A stretch of DNA of 64,000 nt. Origin: Porticoccaceae bacterium LTM1 (GTDB lineage Bacteria > Pseudomonadota > Gammaproteobacteria > Pseudomonadales > Porticoccaceae). The first letter of the stretch is position 1. Every line of letters begins with the position of its first letter. The notes under the pieces were generated by a model, which had not been told where the DNA came from, searched no databases, and saw only the letters and a list, made by a program, of their open reading frames with translations. The stretch is from contig CP127080.1 of the NCBI GenBank assembly GCA_030252795.1, forward strand, positions 2,058,501 to 2,122,500, written 5' to 3'. The translations under genes and the position numbers were made by a program. Positions 44,754-53,539 of this stretch are shown here, one piece after another.

Positions 44754-47165
44754 TCATCCTGCACGCAACTCTTCAGAACAAAGCGCAACAGCCTGTTCCT
44801 GAGTGACCGGCTTACTCAGCAAATAACCCTGCCCATAATTGATATCAAGCCCACTGAATGCCTCCAACTGGCTTGGCTCTTCGATACCTTCAGCCACCAC
44901 TTCCAACCCCAACGAATTTGCTAGCGTCACGATAGTAGCGACAATCGACTTGGCTGCCATGGAAGAATCATAGGCACTGACAAAGGACCTATCGATTTTT
45001 AATACATCGATAGGCAACCGGTGAAGATAACTGAGCGATGAATAGCCAGTGCCAAAATCATCGAGAAAAATCCGCGATCCCAAATCACTGATCTCTTTCA
45101 GGGAGCGGCTGGCCCGGCTCAAGTCACCAATCAGGTACTGCTCTGTCACCTCAATATTCAGGCACCCCCTGTCGAGACCATAGTTCCGGTAGATAGTGCG
45201 CAAGCCATCCAGAAATTCATTATGGGATAGCGATCTGGCCGATACGTTGACGTTCAGGTATGGAGGGTCGACCAGGGTATCCCGCCATTCAGACAGTAAT
45301 TTTGCGCTGCGATTAAGTACGTACAGATCCAACTCATCAATCAATCCCGCTTTTTCAACAACATCGAGAAATTTTTTCGGGGGGAGCAGGCCAAATTCCG
45401 GGTGACGCCATCGAATCAGTACTTCAAAGCCAACCATCCTGTGAGTACCCAGCTTATAAATTGGCTGAAAATGCAGTACAAATTCTTCCCTCAGCAGCGC
45501 CCCTTCAATTTCACTTTCAAAGCGCCTTGTCAGCGAAACCTCAGAATCATTTCCAGAGATAACAACCAGGCCACCACTCTGACTGGATTTGGACTCATAC
45601 ATGGCATGGTCAGCAGTTTTTAACAGATCCTCGGCTGTATCATTGGCATTGACCGCAGAGCTGGCACCAATCGATGCCGACACATTCAATTCCCCAGCAG
45701 TGGTTTGAATCGGTTTATCCAGCTCGGCAATAATTCGTTCGGCAATGTTTTCCAGCAACTCCTGCCTGGCAATATCCTGAAGCAGAATGGCAAATTCATC
45801 TCCGGATATCCTCGCCAGAGTGTCACACTCCCGCAGGCAAGCCTGAACCCTGCGCCCAACTTCCACCAGCACCTGATCCCCAACATGGTGACCATAGGTG
45901 TCATTGATGTATTTAAAGCGGTCAAGATCAATAAAAAAGATATGGGTTTGAAATTCCTCGACGGATCTGTCCCTGCCAAGTGCCTGATTGAGCCTGTCTA
46001 TCAGCAATGTGCGATTTGGAAGCCCCGTCAATGGATCACTCAGTGCCATTAACTGCAGTGCTTCCTCATCCTGTTTCCGCTTGATGGCGTTACTGAGGTG
46101 CTGACCAATATGAATCAGAAGCTCTTCGTCTTCCGAATTGAACGGATCTGAATCCGACACGCGCTGAATGCCCACTGTCCCGCGTATTCCGGACGGTGTA
46201 GTAAATGGCACCCCGAGCCAACCTTTCACATCTTGAGCCCATGAACAGGAGAAAGTGCTCCCTCTTTTCTCCATTGCTCGCAACTCTTCCCCGGTGAGAC
46301 GGAGCGGTTGATTATTTTCAATGACTCTAGCCGACAGGCTCGTAGCAAACCTTTCCCGGGGTATCACCTCTTCAAAAGGATATTTATCACAGGACGCTCC
46401 CGGGTAAGGAACCTCAATACAATCCAGTTCATCGTTGTAAAGAGCCACAAAAAATACTTCTGCATGAATCAGCTCAACCACATGGTTGTGTAGCTGCCCG
46501 TAAAAGGTATTGAGGTTGTCCGTGGTATAAACCAGCTCGGCAATATTGAATAACGCTTTCTGAAGGGATTCAGCACGCGTCATACGATCCACAGTATCCT
46601 GGAGCCGCTGTATGGATCGTATTTTATTAAATTTGGTAGCAATAATTTCTGCGATGGCGTTAAACAGCTGGATATGCTTTTGGGAATAAAAATCCTCCAC
46701 AGAGGATTCTGAGTCTATAACCCCAATCAGCTTCCCATCACTGAGAATGGGAACCGCCAGTTCTGACATTCGTCCCTCATCGGTCAGAACGTAATAATCA
46801 CAATCTCTGATATTGCGAATTAACTGTGTTTCACGCAATTGAGCACAGCGACCAACTACCCCCTGTCCCAACGGCAATATCAATGGAGCAGCCACTTTAC
46901 CCGCTGAGTCTTGATCTCCACTTCTGGCTGCCCTTTGAATCAGAACCTGCTGCTCTTCATCAAATAAATAGATGATGCAGTCTTCTACATTGAGAATTTC
47001 AAAAACCCGATCCACCAGAACCAATAGCATCTGATCAAAATCCTGCTCCTGAAGAGCATCAATGATCAATTGCACCAAGGTTGCATATGAGTGATCAGGT
47101 TGATTATTGGACGTCAAATCAAAGGCAGCCAAGGGAATGCTTGAAGGGTCGATATTATTGTTCAT
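44754..47165 (-). CDS. GAF-GAF-GGDEF-EAL signalling protein; probable c-di-GMP phosphodiesterase
   Basis: 803-residue cytoplasmic protein. Two GAF domains (about 28-180 and 200-360), a GGDEF domain (about 365-535) and an EAL domain (about 545-795). The GGDEF active site is changed to SGDEF at 454-458, so cyclase activity is uncertain; the first glycine may be dispensable in some enzymes. The EAL domain is intact as EVLIRW at 581-586, with NVNVSARSL, EVTEQ, DDFGTGYSSLSYL, KIDRSF and VAEGIEE all present, which fits an active phosphodiesterase. Monocistronic. It may affect motility via FlrA and YcgR, but this is inference. Confidence 0.92.
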   Translation of the reverse strand: MNNNIDPSSIPLAAFDLTSNNQPDHSYATLVQLIIDALQEQDFDQMLLVLVDRVFEILNVEDCIIYLFDEEQQVLIQRAARSGDQDSAGKVAAPLILPLGQGVVGRCAQLRETQLIRNIRDCDYYVLTDEGRMSELAVPILSDGKLIGVIDSESSVEDFYSQKHIQLFNAIAEIIATKFNKIRSIQRLQDTVDRMTRAESLQKALFNIAELVYTTDNLNTFYGQLHNHVVELIHAEVFFVALYNDELDCIEVPYPGASCDKYPFEEVIPRERFATSLSARVIENNQPLRLTGEELRAMEKRGSTFSCSWAQDVKGWLGVPFTTPSGIRGTVGIQRVSDSDPFNSEDEELLIHIGQHLSNAIKRKQDEEALQLMALSDPLTGLPNRTLLIDRLNQALGRDRSVEEFQTHIFFIDLDRFKYINDTYGHHVGDQVLVEVGRRVQACLRECDTLARISGDEFAILLQDIARQELLENIAERIIAELDKPIQTTAGELNVSASIGASSAVNANDTAEDLLKTADHAMYESKSSQSGGLVVISGNDSEVSLTRRFESEIEGALLREEFVLHFQPIYKLGTHRMVGFEVLIRWRHPEFGLLPPKKFLDVVEKAGLIDELDLYVLNRSAKLLSEWRDTLVDPPYLNVNVSARSLSHNEFLDGLRTIYRNYGLDRGCLNIEVTEQYLIGDLSRASRSLKEISDLGSRIFLDDFGTGYSSLSYLHRLPIDVLKIDRSFVSAYDSSMAAKSIVATIVTLANSLGLEVVAEGIEEPSQLEAFSGLDINYGQGYLLSKPVTQEQAVALCSEELRAG

Positions 47166-47558
47166 AAATTTATTCTGGTTGAATCAAGGCCTGACAGACT
47201 TAGGCAGATTGCGTTCACTTTCTGTTCCCCTCAAAACAGAAAGCTCAGGATCATTACATCAATGACGTTTTTGACGGCTGGAGCCTCAATATTCCGGGCT
47301 ATTTCTACCGGAGCAGCGATATCACCACAAAACGCATGTAACCTGCTGAAATAAATGAATTTTTTTAACTATCTGACAGCATTATAGAGGTAGAGCACTG
47401 CAACTATATCGTACCAGTGTGATAGAAGTCACTTTTGAAGCATTTGCAACACCGGTTGCTATACTTGTTGTGGTACCAGTAAATCAACCAGACCTGATTC
47501 AGCCTTCCGTGTAGTTCTCACCGGTGAATCAGCCCATGATGACGGCCTGGAGAGCGAT
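47166..47558 (+). other. Intergenic region between EAL gene and small membrane protein gene
   Basis: 393 bp without a supportable gene. It must contain two divergent promoters; the plus-strand one is suggested by a CRP/Vfr-like site at 47418-47433 and TATACT at 47460-47465. Confidence 0.4.
47418..47433 (+). promoter_or_regulatory. CRP/Vfr-like binding site
   Basis: TGTGATAGAAGTCACT fits TGTGA-N6-TCACA with one change at the last base. Its centre is about 45 bases before a start predicted from TATACT at 47460-47465. Suggests cAMP-CRP (Vfr) activation of the gene at 47559. Confidence 0.45.
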
Positions 47559-48116
47559 ATGAAGCGGCATTACTATATCAGTGATGACCTCGACGACCTT
47601 GATAAAGTTGAAGAGGAACTCGAAAAACAGGGGTTCAGCACTCCCCAGATTCACGTATTGAGCCTGGATGACGCCAATGTTGCCCAGCATGAGCACCTGA
47701 ATGAAGTAGAAGCTGTGCTGCGCAAAGATGTCGTACACGGCACTATTGTCGGTGCAATTATTGGCTTGATACTGGCGGCAGTGGTTTTAATAATCGCCCA
47801 CAACACCGGCCTGCCGGAAAAGACCACGTGGGTTCCCTTTATTTTTCTCTCAATAATTGTGCTGGGATTCTGTACCTGGGAAGGCGGTCTCTTTGGTATC
47901 CAGGAGCCCCACAAACAGTTCAAGCGATTCCAGAAACAACTTAAGACCGGTCAGCATGTATTCTTTGTTGACGCTAATAAAGAGCAGGAAGAGGTGTTAC
48001 AGGCAGTAGTTAATGAACATCCCCGCTTGCGGGATGCCGGGATTGGTCACTCCCGCCCTGCTATTGTGATCTGGTGGAATGGCATATGGAAACGGTTTAT
48101 ACGGTCAATGCCATAG
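47559..48116 (+). CDS. Small cytoplasmic-membrane protein of unknown function
   Basis: 185 residues. A soluble N-terminal part (about 1-55) starts MKRHYYISDDLDDLDKVEEE, two adjacent membrane segments follow (about 66-84 and 90-110), then a soluble C-terminal part (about 120-185) with QEPHKQFKRFQKQLKTGQHV. The N-terminal motif belongs to a family of small proteins often labelled magnesium-transporter-like or NAD/FAD-like in error; the function is unknown. Possible CRP-type site upstream. Confidence 0.7.
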   Translation: MKRHYYISDDLDDLDKVEEELEKQGFSTPQIHVLSLDDANVAQHEHLNEVEAVLRKDVVHGTIVGAIIGLILAAVVLIIAHNTGLPEKTTWVPFIFLSIIVLGFCTWEGGLFGIQEPHKQFKRFQKQLKTGQHVFFVDANKEQEEVLQAVVNEHPRLRDAGIGHSRPAIVIWWNGIWKRFIRSMP

Positions 48117-48215
48117 GGCCTGTTAACACTAGTCTTTTGAGACTTTTGAAAGATCCCGCATTCCGCTGCGCTGCATACGGGCTACCAACTGCGCTCTGGG
48201 TAACAAACCAAAGTA

Positions 48216-48291
48216 GCTCTTCCCCTGACCTGACAGGTCACGACGATTTGTCAGTTATATGAGGAGTGGCCTGTCAGGTCAGGGGAAGAGC
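48216..48291. repeat. 22-bp perfect inverted repeat with 32-base spacer
   Basis: Arms 48216-48237 (GCTCTTCCCCTGACCTGACA then GG) and 48270-48291, exact reverse complements, and each holds CCTGACCTGACAGG, itself nearly palindromic. It lies between two converging genes (47559 gene, cox4) and could terminate both, but it lacks a T-run, so it is not a classical intrinsic terminator. Confidence 0.75.
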
Positions 48292-48369
48292 GGACTCACC
48301 AACCAAAAACTCAAAACACATAACCCCATATTATCGCCTTCGACACCCAACGCTTAATGCAGGAATTGT

Positions 48370-48711
48370 TTACCCACCGTCACCACCAAAAAATGTCATA
48401 CGCGCAAAGAAGGTGTAATCGGACTCCAAGGCCATTATTCCTACAAACACCAAAAGACAAAGTGGCGGCACCAGAATGGCGTAAAACAGCGCCACCCGCT
48501 CCCAGATCATATGCATAAAAACGCTGACGATCAGCCCAGCCTTTAGCACCATAAAAATCAGAATCAGCGACCAGCGCAAATAACCCTGAAAGTGAAAATA
48601 ATCCACCAGATAAGAGAGAGTGCTGAGCACAAACAGCCAAAACCAGACCTTCAGGTAAATCCCGATAGGGTGCTGCTGACCTTCCACATGAACTGCTGCC
48701 GGTTTAGACAT
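48370..48711 (-). CDS. Cytochrome c oxidase subunit IV-like protein
   Basis: 113 residues with three membrane segments (about 20-38, 46-66, 75-97), the size and topology of prokaryotic cytochrome oxidase subunit IV. It is the last gene of the five-gene oxidase operon, 21 bp after the preceding subunit. HMIWERVALFYAILVPPLCL follows the last loop. The subunit helps stabilise the complex; sequence conservation in this family is low. Confidence 0.85.
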   Translation of the reverse strand: MSKPAAVHVEGQQHPIGIYLKVWFWLFVLSTLSYLVDYFHFQGYLRWSLILIFMVLKAGLIVSVFMHMIWERVALFYAILVPPLCLLVFVGIMALESDYTFFARMTFFGGDGG

Positions 48712-48732
48712 GGAAACACCTCTTTACACACA

Positions 48733-49410
48733 TCACCACAAATAGAAAAACGCAAAAATAAACACCCACACCAGATCCACAAAGTGCCAGTAAAGTCCGG
48801 CAATTTCGACAATCTGGTAATTGCCACGACGCTCGTAATCCCCTTTCAAAACTTTGGTAGCGACAATGGATAGATAAATCACCCCCACCGACACATGGAA
48901 CCCATGAAATCCCGTGATGGTGAAAAATGCGGCGCCAAATTGTTCGGCTCCAAAAGGATTGCTCCAGGGACGAACGCCCTCAGAGATTAACTTGGTCCAT
49001 TCAAACGCCTGCATACCGACAAAGGTGGCACCCAAGACGGCGGTTGCCAGCATCAATAATCCAGCCCTGCGACGATTGCGGCGATAAGCGCTATTCACTG
49101 CCATCGCCATGGTGCCGCTACTGGAGATCAACACAAACGTCATAATGGCAATAAGAATAAGTGGCAGGTGATGCCCGGCAATTTCCAGTGCAAAAACCTC
49201 GCTGGCGTTGGGCCAGTCGACTGTGGTTGTCATTCGCACGGTCATGTAGCTGATCAGGAAGCACCCAAAGATAAAGGTGTCACTGAGCAGGAAAATCCAC
49301 ATCATCGCCTTGCCCCAAGGGACATTCTTAAAGGCGTCCTTATCCGATGACCAATCCTTTACCAGCGCGCACCACTGACCGGTAGTAGATTGTTGAACCT
49401 TGTTATTCAT
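48733..49410 (-). CDS. coxC: Cytochrome c oxidase subunit III
   Basis: 225 residues, five membrane segments plus an N-terminal soluble piece. Typical COX3 segments: WGKAMMWIFLLSDTFIFGCF, GATFVGMQAFEWTKLI, and FFTITGFHGFHVSVGVIYL with the conserved His and Gly. It is the second COX3-family gene in this operon and lies 22 bp after the first. Confidence 0.9.
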   Translation of the reverse strand: MNNKVQQSTTGQWCALVKDWSSDKDAFKNVPWGKAMMWIFLLSDTFIFGCFLISYMTVRMTTTVDWPNASEVFALEIAGHHLPLILIAIMTFVLISSSGTMAMAVNSAYRRNRRRAGLLMLATAVLGATFVGMQAFEWTKLISEGVRPWSNPFGAEQFGAAFFTITGFHGFHVSVGVIYLSIVATKVLKGDYERRGNYQIVEIAGLYWHFVDLVWVFIFAFFYLW

Positions 49411-49432
49411 CGCTTTTTCTCATTCAATTTTT

Positions 49433-50077
49433 TTACAGTCCACAGAGTGCTGCAAAGGCAGCAAATGCCTCTGGTGAGGCTGTTAATAACATCAGCAGCA
49501 CCAACCACAGTATCAACAGGTAGTGCCAATAGATGGCACAGAGTTCAATAGATTGGGCGGTTTGCAACGGGTTGCGTTTTCCTTTTACAAACCAGACTCG
49601 TGACAGCGCTACCAAGCCCCCCATCAGGTGCAGGCCGTGAAGGCCCGTTAATAAATAAAAGAAACCATTGGCCGGGTTGGCGCTGGCGTAATAGCCACCT
49701 TCCACAAACAGGTGCCACACCCATAACTGCCCCGCCACAAAACAGGCTGTGAAAAATGCACCAACAACCATTGCCGTCTGGTAACGGTGCTGGGATCTGG
49801 AAGCCACCCTTGCCCACTGCAGTGCCACACTGGCAAATAACAGCATTACACTGTTAACCAGAAGTGGCCAAGGTGTTGCCAATGGCTGCCAGGGTGCCGA
49901 CAGGTGTTCCCAGTCACCCAGTTGGGATCGCGCCATAAATGCCACGATCAACAGAAAAAACAGCGAGCTGATAACACCGATAAGTACATACAGCCCCACT
50001 TTTGTACGGCGTGCTTTTACAAGATCAACACCCAGTGTTAACCCGTCGCCCATAGGCCATTCAATCGTTTTACTCAT
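49433..50077 (-). CDS. Second cytochrome c oxidase subunit III-family protein
   Basis: 214 residues with a short hydrophilic N-terminus and about five membrane segments. It has the COX3 pattern GFFYLLTGLHGLHLMGGLVA and ELCAIYWHYLLILWLVLL. ATG at 50075-50077 overlaps the coxA stop (ATGA), so it is translationally coupled. Having two COX3-family proteins in one operon is seen in some caa3-type loci; it may replace the helices missing from the five-helix subunit, or be an additional structural subunit. Confidence 0.82.
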   Translation of the reverse strand: MSKTIEWPMGDGLTLGVDLVKARRTKVGLYVLIGVISSLFFLLIVAFMARSQLGDWEHLSAPWQPLATPWPLLVNSVMLLFASVALQWARVASRSQHRYQTAMVVGAFFTACFVAGQLWVWHLFVEGGYYASANPANGFFYLLTGLHGLHLMGGLVALSRVWFVKGKRNPLQTAQSIELCAIYWHYLLILWLVLLMLLTASPEAFAAFAALCGL

Positions 50078-51849
50078 GATGGTTTACCTATCGAATTTGG
50101 CCCCACTGAGTTTGCCCTGAGAGTTTCCAGTTCTTCATCGGAAACCGTTTGCGGCAGGTAATCCTGGTCGATGCCCGGCACGCTGTAGTCGTATGCCCAG
50201 CGATGTACGACCGGCAACTTCTGCTCCCAGTTGCCATGCTTGGGGGGAGTGTGAGGAGTCAGCCACTCCAGTGAGTTGGCTTTCCAAGGGTTGGGCCCGG
50301 CAGGTTTTCCGTGGCGATAGCTGTAAAACAGGTTATAGAGATAAAGTATTTGAGCCGCCCCAACGATAATCGCCATCACGGTAATAAAGGCATTCAGGTC
50401 GTGGGCTGACTGGGGAATAAACTGGTAGTCCTCATAGGCAAAATAACGCCGCGGCATTCCCAGAATGCCCAAATAATGCATCGGGAAATAAATCAGGTAA
50501 GTGCCAATAAAGGTAATCCAGAAATGCCATTTACCAATGGTGTCATTCAGCATTCTTCCGGTAATTTTCGGGTACCAGTGGTAGATCGCCCCAAACACCA
50601 CCAAAATAGGTGCCACGCCCATCACCATGTGAAAGTGCGCCACCACAAAGTAGGTATCGGACAGCGGTATATCGACAATCACATTACCCAAAAACAGCCC
50701 GGTTAAACCACCCACTACAAAGGTGAGAATAAACGCCAATGCAAACAACATTGGTACGGTTAAATGAATATCTCCACGCCATAAAGTCAGCAGCCAGTTA
50801 TACACTTTCAATGCTGTAGGTACGGCAATAATCAATGTTGTTGTGGCAAAGAAAAACCCAAAGTAAGGATTCATACCACTGACGTACATATGGTGCGCCC
50901 ACACCACAAAACTCAATCCGCCAATCGCGACAATGGCCCACACCATCATTTTGTAGCCAAAAATATTTTTGCGGGCATGGGTACTGATTAAATCGGACAC
51001 CAGGCCAAACGCCGGCAATGCCACGATATACACTTCCGGGTGTCCGAAGAACCAGAACAGATGTTGGAACAGAATCGGGCTACCGCCCTTGTGATCGGTC
51101 GGCTGTCCCATGGATATCATTTCAGGCATAAAAAAGCTGGTGCCGACGGTTTTATCCAGCAACATCATCAAGCCGCTGACAAACAGTGCCGGGAATGCCA
51201 GCAATGCCAGAATGGTAGCCATAAAAATGCCCCATACCGTCAGCGGCATACGCATTAATGTCATGCCATGGGTTCTGGCCTGCAGTACTGTGGTGACATA
51301 ATTCAGCCCCCCCATCGTGGCGGCAACGATAAAAATCACCAATGAGATGAGCATTAAAATAATGCCCCAATCTGTGCCGGGCGTCCCGGTGCTGATAGCC
51401 TGAGGTGGGTAGAGAGTCCATCCTGCACCAGTGGGACCGCCCGGCACAAAAAAACTGGCAATCAAAATGATGACTGCCAACAAATAAAACCAGTAACTGA
51501 GCATATTCACAAACGGGAACACCATATCTCGTGCACCCACTTGCAACGGAATCAGGTAATTACCAAAGCCTCCCAGAAACAGCGCCGTCAGCAGGTAAAT
51601 CACCATGATCATTCCGTGCATGGTCATAAACTGGTAGTAGGCTGTGGCATTCATAAATTCCAGGCTGCCGGGGAAACCAATCTGCATTCGCATCAATGCA
51701 GAAAGCACCAGCGCAATCAGGCCGACAAAAATTGCGGTCAGCGAATACTGCACAGCAATCACTTTGTGGTCCTGGCTCCAGACATATTTGGTCCAGAAAC
51801 TTTTTGGCTCATGGAGCGCTTCACGCTCCGCCATTTCTGCGTAAGTCAT
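50074..51849 (-). CDS. coxA: Cytochrome c oxidase subunit I
   Basis: 591 residues, 12 membrane segments. Heme-copper centre ligands visible: low-spin heme histidine in FMTMHGMIMVIYLL, Cu-B and cross-link region WFFGHPEVYIVALPAFG, histidine pair in FVVWAHHMYVSGM, and both heme histidines in TYFVVAHFHMVMG. The glutamate of GHPEVY shows the A-type D-channel. ATG overlaps the coxB stop (ATGA) and the stop overlaps the next gene, so all are coupled. Confidence 0.97.
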   Translation of the reverse strand: MTYAEMAEREALHEPKSFWTKYVWSQDHKVIAVQYSLTAIFVGLIALVLSALMRMQIGFPGSLEFMNATAYYQFMTMHGMIMVIYLLTALFLGGFGNYLIPLQVGARDMVFPFVNMLSYWFYLLAVIILIASFFVPGGPTGAGWTLYPPQAISTGTPGTDWGIILMLISLVIFIVAATMGGLNYVTTVLQARTHGMTLMRMPLTVWGIFMATILALLAFPALFVSGLMMLLDKTVGTSFFMPEMISMGQPTDHKGGSPILFQHLFWFFGHPEVYIVALPAFGLVSDLISTHARKNIFGYKMMVWAIVAIGGLSFVVWAHHMYVSGMNPYFGFFFATTTLIIAVPTALKVYNWLLTLWRGDIHLTVPMLFALAFILTFVVGGLTGLFLGNVIVDIPLSDTYFVVAHFHMVMGVAPILVVFGAIYHWYPKITGRMLNDTIGKWHFWITFIGTYLIYFPMHYLGILGMPRRYFAYEDYQFIPQSAHDLNAFITVMAIIVGAAQILYLYNLFYSYRHGKPAGPNPWKANSLEWLTPHTPPKHGNWEQKLPVVHRWAYDYSVPGIDQDYLPQTVSDEELETLRANSVGPNSIGKPS

Positions 51850-53363
51850 TCAGCCTCTCCGGTTGCGCTTTCAGTCTGTTCTGCCATGGATTTGGCCAGA
51901 GCAATTAACGCCTGCAACTCTTCTTCGGTTAATTGATACGGTGTCATCACTGGCGGGAATCCTTTCACCACCTTGGCATTGGGGTTGGCAATGGACTCTT
52001 TGAAATAAGCCTCATCTACCACCACGCTGCTGCCGTCTGCCAACTCTTCGGTTTTGCCCCACATCCCTTTCCAGCTGGGGCCGAGGATTTTGCTGCCGTC
52101 CATGCTGTGACAGGCAAGACAACCTTTACTGTTTGCCAATTGCCGTCCCAATTCGACCGGGTCGACATCTTCCTGTTCTTTGACTTCTGGCTGCTCGGGT
52201 TGTTTTGGTTCAGGCAAGGGTTTTACTTCCCGCATCTCCACCGGCTCATCTTCAACCGGCTGATCAGAAGCCCCTTCATTGAGGGACTCGATATAAGCCA
52301 CTAGCGCATCCAGCTGTTCGTCGCTCAATGCATAAGGGATCATTACTGGCGGATAGCCCTGCACTATTTTGGCAGAGGGGTTGGTAATGGATTCTTTCAG
52401 ATAGGTGGCATCGACATTCACTGTGCTACCGTCAGCCAACGTTTCTACCTTGCCAAAGGCACCCTTCCAGCCGGGGCCAATGCTCTTGCTGCCATCAACG
52501 CTATGACAGGCGAGGCAACCCTGCCCTTCCGCGAGTTTCTTGCCCTGTTCTACCAGGCCGCCAGCGAGACTGCTCTGCAGTGACTCGGCAAACGTAGGCT
52601 GTTGCGCCAACCAATCCTGAAAGGCACCGGCCTCATCAACCACCACTTTGCCGCGCATGTTGTAGTGGCCCACGCCACACAACTCAGAACAGAGAACTTC
52701 GTATTCACCCACTTTGGTGGGGGTAAACCACATGTAACTCACCAGTCCCGGTACGGAATCCATCTTGACGCGAAACTGCGGCACATAGAGATCGTGAAGT
52801 ACATCTTTGGAACGCAGCAGTACCTTGATGGGCTGATCGACCGGCACGTGAACTTCGTTGCTCATTACCAGCACATCGTCCTGTCCATTTGGATCATTGG
52901 GATCAAGCCCAAAGGGGTTTTCCGCATTGATATGACGAATAGCCGACTTTCCCAAAATGCCATCCTCACCGGGAAGACGGTAAGTCCATCGCCACTGCTG
53001 ACCAACCGCTTCCAGCTCCATTGCATTTGCCGGCACGCGGACAAAATCACCGTATACAAACAACCCTGGTGCCAACAGCGCACAAATACCGATCGTAGTC
53101 ACCCAGATCAAAATCCATTCGAGTTTTTTGTTTTCTGGCTCGTAGTCGGCACGTTGATTGGGACGGTGTTTAAATCGATAAATGGAGTAGGCAAGAAAGA
53201 CGCCGATAGCGACAAAGAAAATACCGGTGATGACCACGGTAATTGTAATCGTGGTGTCGATGGAGCCCCAGTTGGAAGCCAGATCCGTAGCGTGCCACGG
53301 GCTGAATATATGAAACAGCACCGAAGCTACCACCAGGGCAAGTAGAATAATCGCCAAAGCCAT
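51846..53363 (-). CDS. coxB: Cytochrome c oxidase subunit II fused to two cytochrome c domains
   Basis: 505 residues. Two N-terminal membrane helices (about 1-20 and 35-60), a further hydrophobic stretch near 85-100, then a Cu-A cupredoxin domain with H190, C225, C229, H233 and M236 (CSELCGVGHYNM). This is followed by two cytochrome c domains: CLACH at 283-287 with axial methionine M341, and CLACH at 415-419 with M473. A Pro/Glu-rich linker (about 370-400) joins them. One such domain is the caa3 type; two are uncommon and would form a built-in electron relay. First gene of the operon. Confidence 0.95.
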   Translation of the reverse strand: MALAIILLALVVASVLFHIFSPWHATDLASNWGSIDTTITITVVITGIFFVAIGVFLAYSIYRFKHRPNQRADYEPENKKLEWILIWVTTIGICALLAPGLFVYGDFVRVPANAMELEAVGQQWRWTYRLPGEDGILGKSAIRHINAENPFGLDPNDPNGQDDVLVMSNEVHVPVDQPIKVLLRSKDVLHDLYVPQFRVKMDSVPGLVSYMWFTPTKVGEYEVLCSELCGVGHYNMRGKVVVDEAGAFQDWLAQQPTFAESLQSSLAGGLVEQGKKLAEGQGCLACHSVDGSKSIGPGWKGAFGKVETLADGSTVNVDATYLKESITNPSAKIVQGYPPVMIPYALSDEQLDALVAYIESLNEGASDQPVEDEPVEMREVKPLPEPKQPEQPEVKEQEDVDPVELGRQLANSKGCLACHSMDGSKILGPSWKGMWGKTEELADGSSVVVDEAYFKESIANPNAKVVKGFPPVMTPYQLTEEELQALIALAKSMAEQTESATGEAE

Positions 53364-53539
53364 CTGTTATCTCCAAACGGATAACAACCGATGGAGTGCT
53401 CCAACCCCCAACTCTCTAAACCCAAGCTGAAAGCAGACAGCGAGCCGACCCCGTCGGCCAAAATAGCGGCCAGTACAAACCGGCCTGCACATAGTAAAAG
53501 TAGCAGGTAATTGGCGGTTTCTCCGCTGGCAAGCCAGGC

